Positions 1 to 9,843 of a stretch of 64,000 bases of DNA are shown here, piece after piece; the first letter of the stretch is position 1, and each line of letters starts with the position of its first letter. Location of the stretch: NCBI GenBank assembly GCA_903842345.1, contig CAIMLR010000007.1, positions 434,001 to 498,000 on the forward strand, given 5' to 3'. The notes under the pieces were generated by a model. The model did no database searches. It was not told where the DNA came from and saw only the letters and a list, made by a program, of their open reading frames with translations. A program made the translations under genes and the position numbers. The stretch comes from an uncultured Myxococcales bacterium (GTDB lineage Bacteria; Myxococcota_A; UBA9042).

Positions 1-587
1 CGAATCGCGCGGACGAAGTTCGGCATCTTTGGACGACCGACGCGGCTGACCGACATCTGTGCCATTTGGTCGTCGATTGCGCTCGCCAATTCGCGCGTGG
101 ACCACGCCCGATCAAGTGCGAGGTGCGCCAATTCGAGCTTCGCGTCTGGGTCGTGAACGACGAGTAGTCTGCGATGGTGTGTGAACGGAAGCGCTTCAGC
201 GATCGCAGCCGGGAGGAGGGTGAACTGCTCGGTTACGGCGACCGCATTGAACAGATACGAAGCTGTGACCATCAGATCTTCGCGAGCAGCGAGCTCCCGA
301 AACGAGTTCGGGTGGCGTCTGGGGTCACGCACGCGCGTCGTATCCCCGCTGAAACAGGCAGCGATGACATAACGGCCAATCGCGAGGGCCGTTTGAAGTC
401 CTCCAACGCGGTAGAGCCGGTTCACCTCGGCGACTAGCTCCGAGATTTGTGGCCGATCGAGGCTAGCCGGCTCCGGAATGGGGCCGAACTCGGCGGAGTC
501 CATGAGGCGCCGGGGATTATGCACGAGGGTGAGACCTGGCGAGGCCTGTTGTTCGTTGCGATGGCTCTCACATTGGATGTCTGGCAT
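1..587 (-). CDS. DUF1016-like protein, 3' part cut by window edge
   Basis: This open frame runs leftward off the window, so about 195 N-terminal residues are visible and the C-terminus is missing. The segment around residues 140-175 (THHRRLLVVHDPDAK, then WSTRELASAI) resembles the DUF1016 N-terminal domain of YhcG-type proteins, where an SHY.LL..KDPEAR motif is followed by WSVRELERQI. In that family a PD-(D/E)XK nuclease domain often follows, but none can be seen here. I chose the ATG at 587 because GGGGGAG ends 6 nt upstream; the ATG at 593 would leave no spacer. The function is unknown and the family call is moderate. Confidence 0.6.
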   Translation of the reverse strand, partial: MPDIQCESHRNEQQASPGLTLVHNPRRLMDSAEFGPIPEPASLDRPQISELVAEVNRLYRVGGLQTALAIGRYVIAACFSGDTTRVRDPRRHPNSFRELAAREDLMVTASYLFNAVAVTEQFTLLPAAIAEALPFTHHRRLLVVHDPDAKLELAHLALDRAWSTRELASAIDDQMAQMSVSRVGRPKMPNFVRAI

Positions 588-1099
588 GTTCATCTCCCCC
601 GCAACGTAAGCGTCTTTCCAGGGGCCCGGTCTGTCAATCGCAACACGAGCAGCCGACCATGCGTATTTGAGCGACATGGCATAGCAAATCGTGCAATTCA
701 GCGACAAGGGCTTGATTTTACGCCGATTCTAAAAGGGGGTGTTGTTGCCGCTGAGCGTCGGTGACTTCTGGCAGAATTTTGTTTAGCGCAACAGCGGGAC
801 ACGTCACGTCCACAAGGCGCTCGGCGCGGTCCGGCCCGGCGTGAGATCACACTCCGCGAAACGGCGGATCGATGAAGCGTGTTCGTCCCGTTTGCTCCAG
901 CTCCTTTGTGCTCAGGCGACTGCTGACGGCTCGGTTGCGGCCGCACCTGCGACATCGCCCGCATTATTTGTTCAGAATTTGGCAGACGAGGGAAGCTTGA
1001 CACGTGGACCGCAATATGGTCGATTAGCAACGTTCATTCGGTACTGGTTGTGTCACAGCACTCGGCGAAAGTTTCGCACCGTGACCCTTTGGAGCACAA
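588..1099. other. intergenic region with no recognised gene
   Basis: About 510 bp lie between a leftward gene and the rightward beta-barrel gene, so both promoters should be here. Short open frames on both strands have no recognisable domain and no convincing ribosome binding site. I see no RNA gene or repeat. Confidence 0.5.
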
Positions 1100-1924
1100 A
1101 TGCTACGTTCCTCGATTCAGGTTGCCTTGGTGTTTGCATTGACGACTTTCTCGACCTTCGCGTTCGCGGAAATTCGGCGGCCGTCTCGCCCCATCGTCGA
1201 TGAGCGTGGCCTCACGGACATTGAGGCGCTCCACTTCATGGTCGAGGACGCCGACGGTGTGCCGACCCCAACTCCGCCGGCCAAGAAATTTCGTCTCTTC
1301 GGGCTTCCGGAGCTGACGCTCGGGGGCTCGTACGACTCTGGCGCGTCAGTCGGTGGCACGGAACTTGACATCGCGGTACCAATCAAACTGACGGGTAATC
1401 ATCGGCTGAGCTTACTGCTCGTCGGGACTGGCGATGGGTTCGGCTCCGGCACGAGTACGTACGGCGGAGTCATTCAGGCGAAGTACGCGCCGGGATGGGG
1501 AAATACCCGACGCGGTGACGGAAACGAGGTGAGCGGTTTCGAATGGGCGATCGTCCCGACCTACGGCTACGCGGGCGGTTCACGCGTACAGATGCAGGCA
1601 CGGGCAGAGTACGCCAACAACTTCGCGAAGCTCGTCGGTTGGAAGGCAGGCGTCCGCGCTGCGCCGCAATGGACCGCAGCGGGGAGCGGCTATTCATTCG
1701 GCGGCCTATTTGGCTTGTGGCGGACTTGGGGCGCGGCGCACGAACTGGACCTCTCAGTCGAGTACAAAGGGAGTGCCGTGACCTACGGTGCCTCTGTCGC
1801 ACACGAGCTCGACCTTGAGGTTGATTACGCTCTCACCGGTCATTGGAGCTTTGGCGTGACGGCAGGGAGAACGATTTCCGTACCCGGCACGATTGCAGGC
1901 CTGTTGGTCGTGTACCAGTTTTAG
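1100..1924 (+). CDS. predicted outer-membrane beta-barrel protein
   Basis: The 274-residue product begins with a Sec signal peptide (hydrophobic stretch residues 5-22, likely cleavage after AFA). From about residue 70 onward it consists of alternating amphipathic strands separated by Gly/Asp/Ser turns, and it ends in Tyr-Gln-Phe. A C-terminal aromatic residue is typical of beta-barrels assembled by the BAM complex. No known porin family is recognised, so substrate and role are unknown. GGAG sits 6 nt before the ATG. It stands alone between divergent and downstream genes. Confidence 0.65.
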   Translation: MLRSSIQVALVFALTTFSTFAFAEIRRPSRPIVDERGLTDIEALHFMVEDADGVPTPTPPAKKFRLFGLPELTLGGSYDSGASVGGTELDIAVPIKLTGNHRLSLLLVGTGDGFGSGTSTYGGVIQAKYAPGWGNTRRGDGNEVSGFEWAIVPTYGYAGGSRVQMQARAEYANNFAKLVGWKAGVRAAPQWTAAGSGYSFGGLFGLWRTWGAAHELDLSVEYKGSAVTYGASVAHELDLEVDYALTGHWSFGVTAGRTISVPGTIAGLLVVYQF

Positions 1925-2059
1925 GTGCGGCGCGGCTTTTGCATCAGGGGCGTGCCCGACGCACAACTTGCGGTTGCTGAGGACGGCTCAAGCTCTGCTC
2001 TCAGTTGATTCCGAGAACAGCTGCGAATGATTCGTAATGAGTTTTTAGGGAGGCGAGAG

Positions 2060-3595
2060 ATGGGATACACGCGCAGAAACGTTTGGGGACCTGGCGGCGA
2101 CTGGGCCGATGCAATACTGTGGTACGCGCGTGGCGTCGCCGCCATGAAGGCGCAACCGTTGGCCACGCCAACAAGTTGGCGCTTCTACGGCGCAATTCAT
2201 GGCTTCAACATCCGCCGATGGACTCAGCTAGAGTATCTCAGCCCGACCGACCCGATGCCGACCGCCGCTCTGACCAAGGCCTTCTGGAAGCAGTGCCAAC
2301 ACGGCAGCTGGTATTTCCTGCCGTGGCATCGCGGCTACCTTCTCGCCTTCGAGGCGAATGTCCGTGCGCAGGTTGTCAAGCTTGGTGGGCCGGCCGATTG
2401 GGCGCTGCCATATTGGAACTATTTCAAACCGGACCAAGCCGCGCTGCCGCCGGCCTTCGCAACGCCGGACTGGCCGGATGGCAAGGGCAACAACCCGCTC
2501 TATGTCCCCGCTCGCTACGGCCCAAACAACGATGGTAACGTCTACGTAGCTCTCAGCCAGGTCAACTTTCAGGCGATGGGCGACCCGCACTTCACCGGCG
2601 TCGCGAGCGGCGGAAGCGTTGGGTTTGGCGGCGTCGACACAGGATTCTCACACGGCGGGCGGGTGCATGGAGGCATCGAAACTCAGCCGCATGACTGGGT
2701 GCACGGTCTGGTCGGAGGAAGTAACCCGAAAAACCCCGAGCTGCTGGGACTGATGTCGCACCCTGACACCGCCGGTCTCGATCCGATCTTCTGGCTCCAT
2801 CATGCGAACATTGACCGGTTGTGGCAGGTCTGGCGAGAGAATCCGCAGACCGACGTGGATCCGACAGACCCGAATTGGCTCAATGGGCCAGCCAGCATCG
2901 GCGAGCGTGTGTTTGCAATGCCGATGCCGGATGGATCGACTTGGAAATACACGCCTGCCGACATGCAGAACTTGGGCAAGCTCCATTACGGCTACGACGA
3001 TTTGACACCCGACGTCGAAGCACCGGAGCCCGCGGCGCGGCTTCACGCCTTGGGGTTGCTACCCGCTGCAGTCACGACGAGGCCGGGAGTTCACGCGATG
3101 CCGATCGGAAACAACGTCGAATTGGTTGGCGCAAGTCAAATGCCGATCCGTCTGCTGGGTGGCGAGGTGCGGTCGACAGTGCTGCTCGATAACGCTGGGC
3201 GCAAAAAGGTCGCCGCGAGCCTGACGATGGGGGCCGTCGCGCCGACGCCCGATCGCGTCTTCCTCAATCTCGAGAACGTGCGCGGCGCGTCTGATGCGAC
3301 GGCGTTTCACGTGTACGTCGGCCTGCCCGATGGCGAGGATGCCGCGCATCATCCCGAATTTCAAGCAGGAAGCATTGCACTGTTTGGCGTCAGCAGTGCC
3401 AGCGATCCCGATGGTGAACACGGCGGTCAGGGTCTGACGTTTGTGCTGGAGATAACCAAGATCATTGACGGATTGCACCTGAGGAACGCACTCGACGTTG
3501 ATAAGCTCGAGGTGCGGCTCGTGCCGGTCAGTCCCGTGCCGGAAACGGCGAAGGTCAGCATCGGCCGGGTCAGTGTCTACCGCCAGGGGCGCTGA
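2060..3595 (+). CDS. tyrosinase-family copper oxidase
   Basis: The product (about 511 residues) is a type-3 copper protein expected to hydroxylate or oxidise phenols with O2. CuA features appear at residues 40-105, with AIHGF and then HGSWYFLPWHRGY. CuB features appear around residues 205-260, with HDWVHG and then FWLHHANIDRLWQVW. The last 170 residues form a beta-rich domain, probably a shielding or lid domain as in plant and fungal polyphenol oxidases. No signal peptide is evident. I chose the ATG at 2060 because GGGAGG precedes it at proper spacing; an ATG at 2027 lacks one. The DUF2182 gene follows after 11 bp and is probably co-transcribed. Confidence 0.9.
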   Translation: MGYTRRNVWGPGGDWADAILWYARGVAAMKAQPLATPTSWRFYGAIHGFNIRRWTQLEYLSPTDPMPTAALTKAFWKQCQHGSWYFLPWHRGYLLAFEANVRAQVVKLGGPADWALPYWNYFKPDQAALPPAFATPDWPDGKGNNPLYVPARYGPNNDGNVYVALSQVNFQAMGDPHFTGVASGGSVGFGGVDTGFSHGGRVHGGIETQPHDWVHGLVGGSNPKNPELLGLMSHPDTAGLDPIFWLHHANIDRLWQVWRENPQTDVDPTDPNWLNGPASIGERVFAMPMPDGSTWKYTPADMQNLGKLHYGYDDLTPDVEAPEPAARLHALGLLPAAVTTRPGVHAMPIGNNVELVGASQMPIRLLGGEVRSTVLLDNAGRKKVAASLTMGAVAPTPDRVFLNLENVRGASDATAFHVYVGLPDGEDAAHHPEFQAGSIALFGVSSASDPDGEHGGQGLTFVLEITKIIDGLHLRNALDVDKLEVRLVPVSPVPETAKVSIGRVSVYRQGR

Positions 3596-3606
3596 GGAGG
3601 TCACGG

Positions 3607-4365
3607 ATGACACCAGCTGCGCGCGAACGCTGGCAGGTCCACGCTCCTGTGCTTTTGATGACCGCGGCCGCATGGATCGCGCTCCTCGCAAAACCCGGTT
3701 GCTCGGGTGTATCCGGCAGTTGCTGCATTCCGACCACACTCAGGGAAGGGATCTCATCTGACTCCATCAACATGCTGATGAATCGCAATCCGCCTGGATC
3801 CTTGGCGCTTGGCTGGGCGCTCATGGTGGGCGCGATGATGACGCCGCTGCTGTCGGCCCCGGTCCGCCACGTGTTGGATCGCAGCTTCGCCAGGAGACGT
3901 GCGCGGGCGGTTCTTTTGTTCATTGCAGGTTACGCCGCGATTTGGGTGGCCGCGGGCGTTGCTATCCTTGCAGTGGTGCTGCCGCTTCGTCTGTTCCTGC
4001 CGGCGTCGTTCGGACCGGCGGCGGCTGCGAGCGCTGTTGCACTCGTGTGGCAATGTTCGCCGTGGAAACAGCGCTATCTCAATCGTGGCCACGCGCACGT
4101 CGAACTGGTGGCCTTTAGTGCGGCTGCAGATTTGGCCGTGCTTCGTTTCGGAGCAACACATGGGATCTCGTGCGTCGGATCGTGCTGGGCAGTCATGCTC
4201 GCGTCAGAGCTGTTCCCGGTCGGGCATGTCGCAGTGATGGCAGTGGTGACTTTGTGGCTGCTAGCTGAACGGCTCGACGGCCCGATGCTCCCGGCCTGGC
4301 GTTTCCCTAGCGGTGGCAAGGCCGCGCGTCTGGCGCTTGCGCAGGCGCGAATTCTTTTCCATTGA
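3607..4365 (+). CDS. DUF2182 integral membrane protein
   Basis: The 252-residue protein has several hydrophobic segments (about 15-30, 70-85, 95-135, 165-215). It carries the signature pattern of DUF2182 predicted metal-binding membrane proteins: a GWALMVGAMMTP-like segment, WQCSPWKQRYL, and GISCVGSCWAVM. The function is not established. An AGGAGG site precedes the ATG, and only 11 bp separate it from the tyrosinase gene. Cys/Met-rich motifs beside a copper enzyme suggest metal handling or delivery, which is an inference from context only. Confidence 0.8.
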   Translation: MTPAARERWQVHAPVLLMTAAAWIALLAKPGCSGVSGSCCIPTTLREGISSDSINMLMNRNPPGSLALGWALMVGAMMTPLLSAPVRHVLDRSFARRRARAVLLFIAGYAAIWVAAGVAILAVVLPLRLFLPASFGPAAAASAVALVWQCSPWKQRYLNRGHAHVELVAFSAAADLAVLRFGATHGISCVGSCWAVMLASELFPVGHVAVMAVVTLWLLAERLDGPMLPAWRFPSGGKAARLALAQARILFH

Positions 4366-4481
4366 GATCGAGGCGGCGGAGTGTCTGCGACCGGCTCCTG
4401 TGAAAGCGGCCAATGAGAGCCAAGTATGACCGCTGGGTTTCCGTCCCCGACCAAGGCTTACCAAATCACGCGGCCGTCAAC

Positions 4482-4727
4482 TTACTCAGGGTCAGGCGTC
4501 GGCGAGGGATTTGCGTCCGGAGCTGGGCAGACTTTTTGGCAAGAATCGACCTCTTTGTTGCAGGCTGATTTCTTCGTTTCATCTTTGCCAGCGTCTTTCA
4601 GACACGCGATAAGTTCATTGCTGCATTTGGTCAAGCATTTGATCCGCGGACTATCCTCCGCCATTGCGAATGGTGCAATGGCACAAACCAAAAAGACAAC
4701 GAGAACGAAAGAAAAATTGCGCTTCAT
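4482..4727 (-). CDS. small secreted cysteine-containing protein
   Basis: This 81-residue product has a clear signal peptide (KRN start, hydrophobic core, cleavage near AMA). The mature part of about 57 residues has six cysteines in a CxxxC-x7-C-x12-C-x6-C-x3-C arrangement and a Pro/Asp-rich tail, suggesting a disulfide-bonded periplasmic or secreted peptide. No family is recognised. It lies convergent to the DUF2182 gene. Confidence 0.6.
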   Translation of the reverse strand: MKRNFSFVLVVFLVCAIAPFAMAEDSPRIKCLTKCSNELIACLKDAGKDETKKSACNKEVDSCQKVCPAPDANPSPTPDPE

Positions 4728-4986
4728 GCGTCATGTCTCCAGCTTTGTATGATTTTACCTGAATTGCCGGACTCGCCCACAGGCGCCCCAGCGGTCAGGC
4801 CAGTTTTCCGTTCCAGAACAGTACGGCAAGGCTTGTAACGCCCGAGCAGGCGCTCGTCAACTGCCATTCAATCCGCGCTTGACGCGCCAAGCGATTCCAT
4901 TGCACCTTCACGCGGTCGTGTGCGCATCCGCGGCTGATTTCCTTGCTGACCAAGTCTTACACGTCCAACTTGATTCGGAGCAATAC

Positions 4987-5418
4987 ATGATCGCAACTTT
5001 GCTGCTGCTTCTTGCATTCGCCACCGTTTGCGTTGGCGTTCGGAAAGAGCTCTTCAGGGAGGGGCGGAAACTCGACCGTTTCGACATCGCCTTGGTAACG
5101 ATTGCACTTCTGACATTTGTGGCTGGATTAGCGGCCCAAATTTCTGACCAAATTGAACAGCGACGCATCAACGACGCGTGGGGGAGGCGACAGGTCATGC
5201 TCGACGCGACTGGCGCAGCCATCAATTTCCGTGACAACGACCCATTGCTCAAGAAAGCCGCGATGATTCAGGCGCGCGCGGCGGGTTCGCGACTCGACCA
5301 ACTCGCGAAAGGCAGCTGCGGAGTTGGCGCCTTCTGTCAACCAAGTGAAGAAGACCGGGAGTCGATCAAGCTGGCAAAGGAGATTCTCGCGGAATTTCCT
5401 CAAAACGATAACAAGTAG
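4987..5418 (+). CDS. small two-TM membrane protein, unknown
   Basis: The ATG at 4987 with GGAG upstream gives 143 residues. Two hydrophobic segments (about 2-17 and 34-52) flank a basic loop, followed by a mostly helical soluble domain with two cysteines (GSCGVGAFC). An upstream extension of the same frame to 4879 has no ribosome binding site. No family is recognised. Confidence 0.5.
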   Translation: MIATLLLLLAFATVCVGVRKELFREGRKLDRFDIALVTIALLTFVAGLAAQISDQIEQRRINDAWGRRQVMLDATGAAINFRDNDPLLKKAAMIQARAAGSRLDQLAKGSCGVGAFCQPSEEDRESIKLAKEILAEFPQNDNK

Positions 5419-5697
5419 ACATTATCGTCCGTCGATTGAATGATCCGTTCGAATTAGCGCGGTACCCAGCCGAATCCGCAAATTGTGAATGTTTTTCGGC
5501 TGTCTGCGTACGCAATCTCACCTGAGATTGATCGACTTCGGTTGGGGCCGGCGAGCAATGTCGACTCGCGCCGCAAATCAGAAACGGAGTCGTTTTTCTT
5601 GGCCCCGCCGCGGTGAGTGATGGTCTAAAGATCCCGCAAATCTCGCGATAAACCCAGAACTATCATAAACTTGCCGCGAGGTTCGGAGGCCTCGCGC

Positions 5698-7152
5698 ATG
5701 ACTTCTCCATCCGTCAAACACTGGGTTTCCGACGCCGCACTCGGCCAGGAGTACGCCGCCGACTTGGGCAACACGCGTCGCAATCAGCGTGCTCGGCGCG
5801 TCGGCAAGGCGCTCGCAGCCAAACCTGACTTGTCGATTCCAAGAATCTTTCCCGACGAGGCCGGTTTGGAAGCGGCATACCGCCTGCTTAGCAATCCGGG
5901 CGTCAATTGGCGTGCACTCGCTGCGCCGCACGTAGCCCGGACTTTGGGACGCGCGGCCGCGATGGGCACCGAGGTCGTCGTGGCACACGACACCACCGAC
6001 GTCTCGCTTCGGATGTATTGGAACGACGAGCGTCGCAAACACATGTCGAGCTTTTCCTCGCAGACGCAAGGCTTTTTCGTGCACGCGAGCTTGGCTATCA
6101 CCGCGGATGGCCGCGCGCTGCCGCTGGGTGTCTTGAATGCGCAGCCCTTCGTGCATCTCTCAGGCCTCGACGCCAAGGACGCAGAGTCGCTGGCGTTTTG
6201 GGAGAACGAAGGCGGCGTTTACGACAATGAGCATGAGAGGTGGGGCAACTCGGTGGCGCTGACCGACGACGCCTTGCGCGAGCGCGGGGTCAGCGCGATC
6301 CACGTGATGGACGGTGACGCCGACAGCTACGGGCTCTTGTCCTGGCTGAAACAGAGCGAATTCCGCTTTGTGGTTCGCGCCGACGCCCAGCGCAAGCTCC
6401 AGTACAAGGACGGTCTGCAGGACGTCGGCACCGTGAGCGTGCAGCTCGGCGAACGGTTTCCGCTGCGCACGGGCAAACAGTCGAACCGGAATCCGCCGCG
6501 GCGCGCCCGCAAAGCCGAGCTAACTGTACGAACAGGTACAGTGACGCTGCAACGCGCAGACCGAGGCGGCAAAGCAAGCTGGTCGCCGGGAGGCCGTGCT
6601 GCGCAGCCGAAGACGCTGGAACTGCACCTCGTCGAGGCGGTGGAACTGAATCCGCCAACCGGGGAGGCCGGGGTGCGCTGGCTGCTGCTGACGACGGAGC
6701 CGATTGGCACGCAGGCCGAAGTGCTCCGCGTCATCGAGCTGTATCGGCGCCGCTGGATGATCGAGGAGTACTTCAAGGCGCTCAAGACCGGCTGTCGGCT
6801 GGAGGATCGCCAGATGGAGAGCATGGCGACGATGCTGTGCATTCTCGCGCTGCTGATTCCGGCGGCCTGGCGCCTGCTGCTGCTCCGGGCGATTGCGGAC
6901 GAGGCGCCCGAGACGAAATGGAAGAACCTGCTGACGCCGCTGGAATTCAAGCTGCTCAGTCTGAGGGTCAAGAAGGCGGCGCTCGGCCCGGACGCGACGG
7001 TAGCTCAGTGCATCGCGGCGATTGCCAAGATGGGCGGGCACCTGCCGCGCAACGGGCCGCCTGGGTGGCAAACGCTACACGCGGGATGGCGGCAATTGCA
7101 GGATATGGTGCTTGGCGTAAGGCTTTTGCGCGGGGATTCGATCAATGATTAG
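5698..7152 (+). CDS. IS4-family (Tn5-like) transposase
   Basis: The product of about 484 residues is a DDE transposase of the IS4/Tn5 type, close to the 476 residues of Tn5 transposase. It has an N-terminal DNA-binding region (starting near WVSDAALGQEYA), the first acid in VVAHDTTDV, the second in HVMDGDADSY, and the YREK-type signature in ELYRRRWMIEEYFKALKTGC. The reading frame looks intact. I could not identify terminal inverted repeats or a target duplication in the 280 bp upstream or 220 bp downstream, so the element's ends are undefined and it may be end-truncated. Confidence 0.9.
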   Translation: MTSPSVKHWVSDAALGQEYAADLGNTRRNQRARRVGKALAAKPDLSIPRIFPDEAGLEAAYRLLSNPGVNWRALAAPHVARTLGRAAAMGTEVVVAHDTTDVSLRMYWNDERRKHMSSFSSQTQGFFVHASLAITADGRALPLGVLNAQPFVHLSGLDAKDAESLAFWENEGGVYDNEHERWGNSVALTDDALRERGVSAIHVMDGDADSYGLLSWLKQSEFRFVVRADAQRKLQYKDGLQDVGTVSVQLGERFPLRTGKQSNRNPPRRARKAELTVRTGTVTLQRADRGGKASWSPGGRAAQPKTLELHLVEAVELNPPTGEAGVRWLLLTTEPIGTQAEVLRVIELYRRRWMIEEYFKALKTGCRLEDRQMESMATMLCILALLIPAAWRLLLLRAIADEAPETKWKNLLTPLEFKLLSLRVKKAALGPDATVAQCIAAIAKMGGHLPRNGPPGWQTLHAGWRQLQDMVLGVRLLRGDSIND

Positions 7153-7375
7153 GTGATGGTGGAGCGCAATGCTCGCATGGTGCAGCATGCCGTTCGCAAC
7201 TCCTGTGCTCTCCGGTTGGGGCGTCCGCACACGAATTCGGTGGCGGGCGCTCAAGCATCTTGATCCGTCGCGTCCACCATGTGTGTGAAAATATTTCCAC
7301 GATTGAAACTTCATTGCTTCGGTCGTTTGCCAACCGCCAGCATCCCTGAGATACTGGTCGCAATCAGAGGCTACC

Positions 7376-9643
7376 ATGATCGAGAAAATTATCGCAATTC
7401 AAGACGTTGGTCGATTCGACAGCCTGAAGAGTGTCGGTGACGCAACGTTTCGCAAGCTTACCCTGGTCTTTGGCCGAAATGGCGAGGGGAAGTCCACCGT
7501 CGCCGATGTCCTCAGGGCGGCCGCTTCTCATGGCAGGTTGCTATCAAGACGCCGCCTGGGTTCGGGGGGGACGCCAAAGATTGAGCTGCGGCACGCTGGT
7601 GTGATCTTGCGGAAGACGAACGGCACCTGGAGCGGCACTCGGCTGCTGGCTGATGTCTTCGACAGGGAGTTCATCGACCGGAACGTTCATCTCGGAGGAG
7701 AAGTCGCCGCGGAGCAACGCCAGAACCTGCTTCAACTGGCATTGGGGGAGGCCGAAGTCGCTGCAGCCCGCGAGGTGGATGAGCTCGCCACGAAAATCAC
7801 GGACGTAACGACCAAGCGCGGGGGGCTCGTCAAGCAACTTGAACCCGTGGCGGGCGCATGGAGCCTAAGCGTAGACGAATTCCTCGCCCTCCCTGCACCC
7901 ATCGAGCCGTCCAAGACTCACGCTGAACTCGATCACGCGATTGGGAATGCAAAAATGGCCCAGCCGATACGCGATCGCCCGTTGCTCTCGCCACTGCCTG
8001 GTCCCCAGGCATCCGATTGGACCGCGCTCGAGGCGGTACTTGGTGTTTCGGTTGAGACTGTCTCGGAGGCCGCGCGGGCGAGTGTAACTGCCCACTTGGC
8101 AGTGCGACTTGGTGACGAACGGGCGCGAACTTGGGTGCAAGAGGGGCTCCGCTACCAACGTGGCGCAGCGGACTGCCCATATTGTGGTCAAGACGTTTCT
8201 CGGTCTGACTTGGTGGCTGCCTACTCGAAATACTTTAGCGACGCATACGAGAAGCACCTGGCAAAACTGCGTGGCGCGATGGACCTCGCGGCCTCGCGCG
8301 CCCACGCGTGGCAATCCATCGAATTGATCGCGAGTAATAACGAGAAGAGCAGTGACTTTTGGAACGCGGTTTTGGGTGAACAGACACCTGAATTCAATGC
8401 CACTGCCGTCGGATTGAAATGGAGTGCAGCGCTCGCAATCGCCGAGCGTCTGCTCGCGGCGAAGCTTGCCGATCCTATGACCCCGATCGCGGCGACTGAA
8501 GCAATCGCAGCAGCCGAGCGCGACACCGTGGAGGTACTCGATGCCGTGAAACTGCACAATGACGCAGTGGGTCTATACAATGCGAAGCTGATGAAGCTCA
8601 AGGCGTCGGTCGGGGTCGCTACCGTGGCCGAACTGACGGCGCGCAAGAAGCGATTGAGTGCAGCCATGCAACGGCATGATTCGAAATGCGCGCCGATTGC
8701 AGGTGAGATCAACGCGCGGGATGCCGAGAAACGCCTCCTGGAAAAGGCGAAAGCGGAGGCGCGTAAGCGATTGGATGCTGCGAGAACTCAGCGGCTCAGT
8801 GGATTCGAGACTGATGTCAACCAACTGCTCGGGCGACTCGGAGCTGGGTTTCGCATCGAATCATTCCGGTCCGTCCTCCCTGGCGGCAAGCCGTCCGCCG
8901 AATACGGAATCCGGCTTGGCGACTCGTTGGTCTCCGCCACCGCTCGTCGAGACGACGCGCCGTCCTTCCGGACCCTGCTCAGCGATGGTGACAAGTCAAC
9001 CTTGGCGCTTGCGATGTTCGTCGCCTCTGCTCGTCGCGCGCCAGATCAGAGCCAGCGCACCCTCATCTTTGACGACCCGATGACCAGCCTCGACGAGGAC
9101 CGCACGCATTCGACGAAGGAACTCATCGTCGAGTTGGTAGGCTCCGCAGGACAAGTCGTCGTTCTTTCGCACCAGCCTCGGTTCCTGCTCGAGATTGGCC
9201 GCGGACTTGCAGCTGGCGATGTACGCGGGCTGAAGATTGACGCGATCCAGCAAGCGTTGAAGGAGTGCGACTTGCGAACGGAATGCCGTTCGGACTACGA
9301 GCGCAGGATGTCGGAACTTCGGGAGTTCGCGCGCCAGCGCGTAAATCTCACCGAAAATGACGTGCGTGCGTCAATCCGTGTTGTGCTGGAAGAGTACCTC
9401 CGGACGCGTTTTCCCCACATGTGGGGCGATAACGCGTGGCTGGATGACTTCGTCCAAGCAGCGCAAAAGGACGCCCAACTACCAGGGGTCTTGGATCTGG
9501 TCGAGCTCGTAAATCTCTCGCGGTTTTCGTCGCCGGCGCATCATGCCTCCAACAGCGTGAGATTTCTACCGGCGACCCCGACGGAGGTCAGAAACTACGC
9601 CTCGAGAACGTACGCCTTTATCGCCAACGCACTCCCCGCTTGA
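7376..9643 (+). CDS. AAA_13-type SMC-like ATPase with CxxC hook
   Basis: The 755-residue protein has an N-terminal Walker A (GRNGEGKST, residues 33-41), helical middle segments with a CPYCGQ motif near residue 267 that resembles a zinc hook, a signature-like LSDGDKST, and a Walker B (IFDDPMTSLDE, about 562) followed by a VVVLSHQPR switch. This layout fits the AAA_13 group that includes RloC/PrrC-type ATPases and other DNA-sensing defence ATPases. I see no separate anticodon-nuclease domain and no HNH partner. The next gene, 200 bp downstream, encodes a DUF3892 protein. A defence role is inferred, not shown. Confidence 0.75.
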   Translation: MIEKIIAIQDVGRFDSLKSVGDATFRKLTLVFGRNGEGKSTVADVLRAAASHGRLLSRRRLGSGGTPKIELRHAGVILRKTNGTWSGTRLLADVFDREFIDRNVHLGGEVAAEQRQNLLQLALGEAEVAAAREVDELATKITDVTTKRGGLVKQLEPVAGAWSLSVDEFLALPAPIEPSKTHAELDHAIGNAKMAQPIRDRPLLSPLPGPQASDWTALEAVLGVSVETVSEAARASVTAHLAVRLGDERARTWVQEGLRYQRGAADCPYCGQDVSRSDLVAAYSKYFSDAYEKHLAKLRGAMDLAASRAHAWQSIELIASNNEKSSDFWNAVLGEQTPEFNATAVGLKWSAALAIAERLLAAKLADPMTPIAATEAIAAAERDTVEVLDAVKLHNDAVGLYNAKLMKLKASVGVATVAELTARKKRLSAAMQRHDSKCAPIAGEINARDAEKRLLEKAKAEARKRLDAARTQRLSGFETDVNQLLGRLGAGFRIESFRSVLPGGKPSAEYGIRLGDSLVSATARRDDAPSFRTLLSDGDKSTLALAMFVASARRAPDQSQRTLIFDDPMTSLDEDRTHSTKELIVELVGSAGQVVVLSHQPRFLLEIGRGLAAGDVRGLKIDAIQQALKECDLRTECRSDYERRMSELREFARQRVNLTENDVRASIRVVLEEYLRTRFPHMWGDNAWLDDFVQAAQKDAQLPGVLDLVELVNLSRFSSPAHHASNSVRFLPATPTEVRNYASRTYAFIANALPA

Positions 9644-9843
9644 GGGGAGCGAATTGCGTTCAGCAGGCCATCGCGGAGAAGCCTGGAGGTGCAGTCAATC
9701 CAACCAGGCAAGGTGACGGCAAGGTCTTTTTTTGGAGTCTTGTCGACTGACTCCGATCTGTTGCGTGATAGACACGCGTCGCAGAGTTCGCCAATGGTAC
9801 AAGCAGACGGCCGCTCATCAATGGAGTGCCATCAGGAGATTGC

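Noticed and set aside
5419-5697. Terminal inverted repeat of the IS4-family element
   Set aside because: CTGTCTGCG at 5500 looked like a Tn5-type end, but no inverted partner occurs downstream of the transposase.
7376-9643. Septu PtuA or RloC
   Set aside because: No HNH PtuB gene is adjacent, and no anticodon-nuclease domain is visible in the sequence. It is called only as an AAA_13 ATPase.
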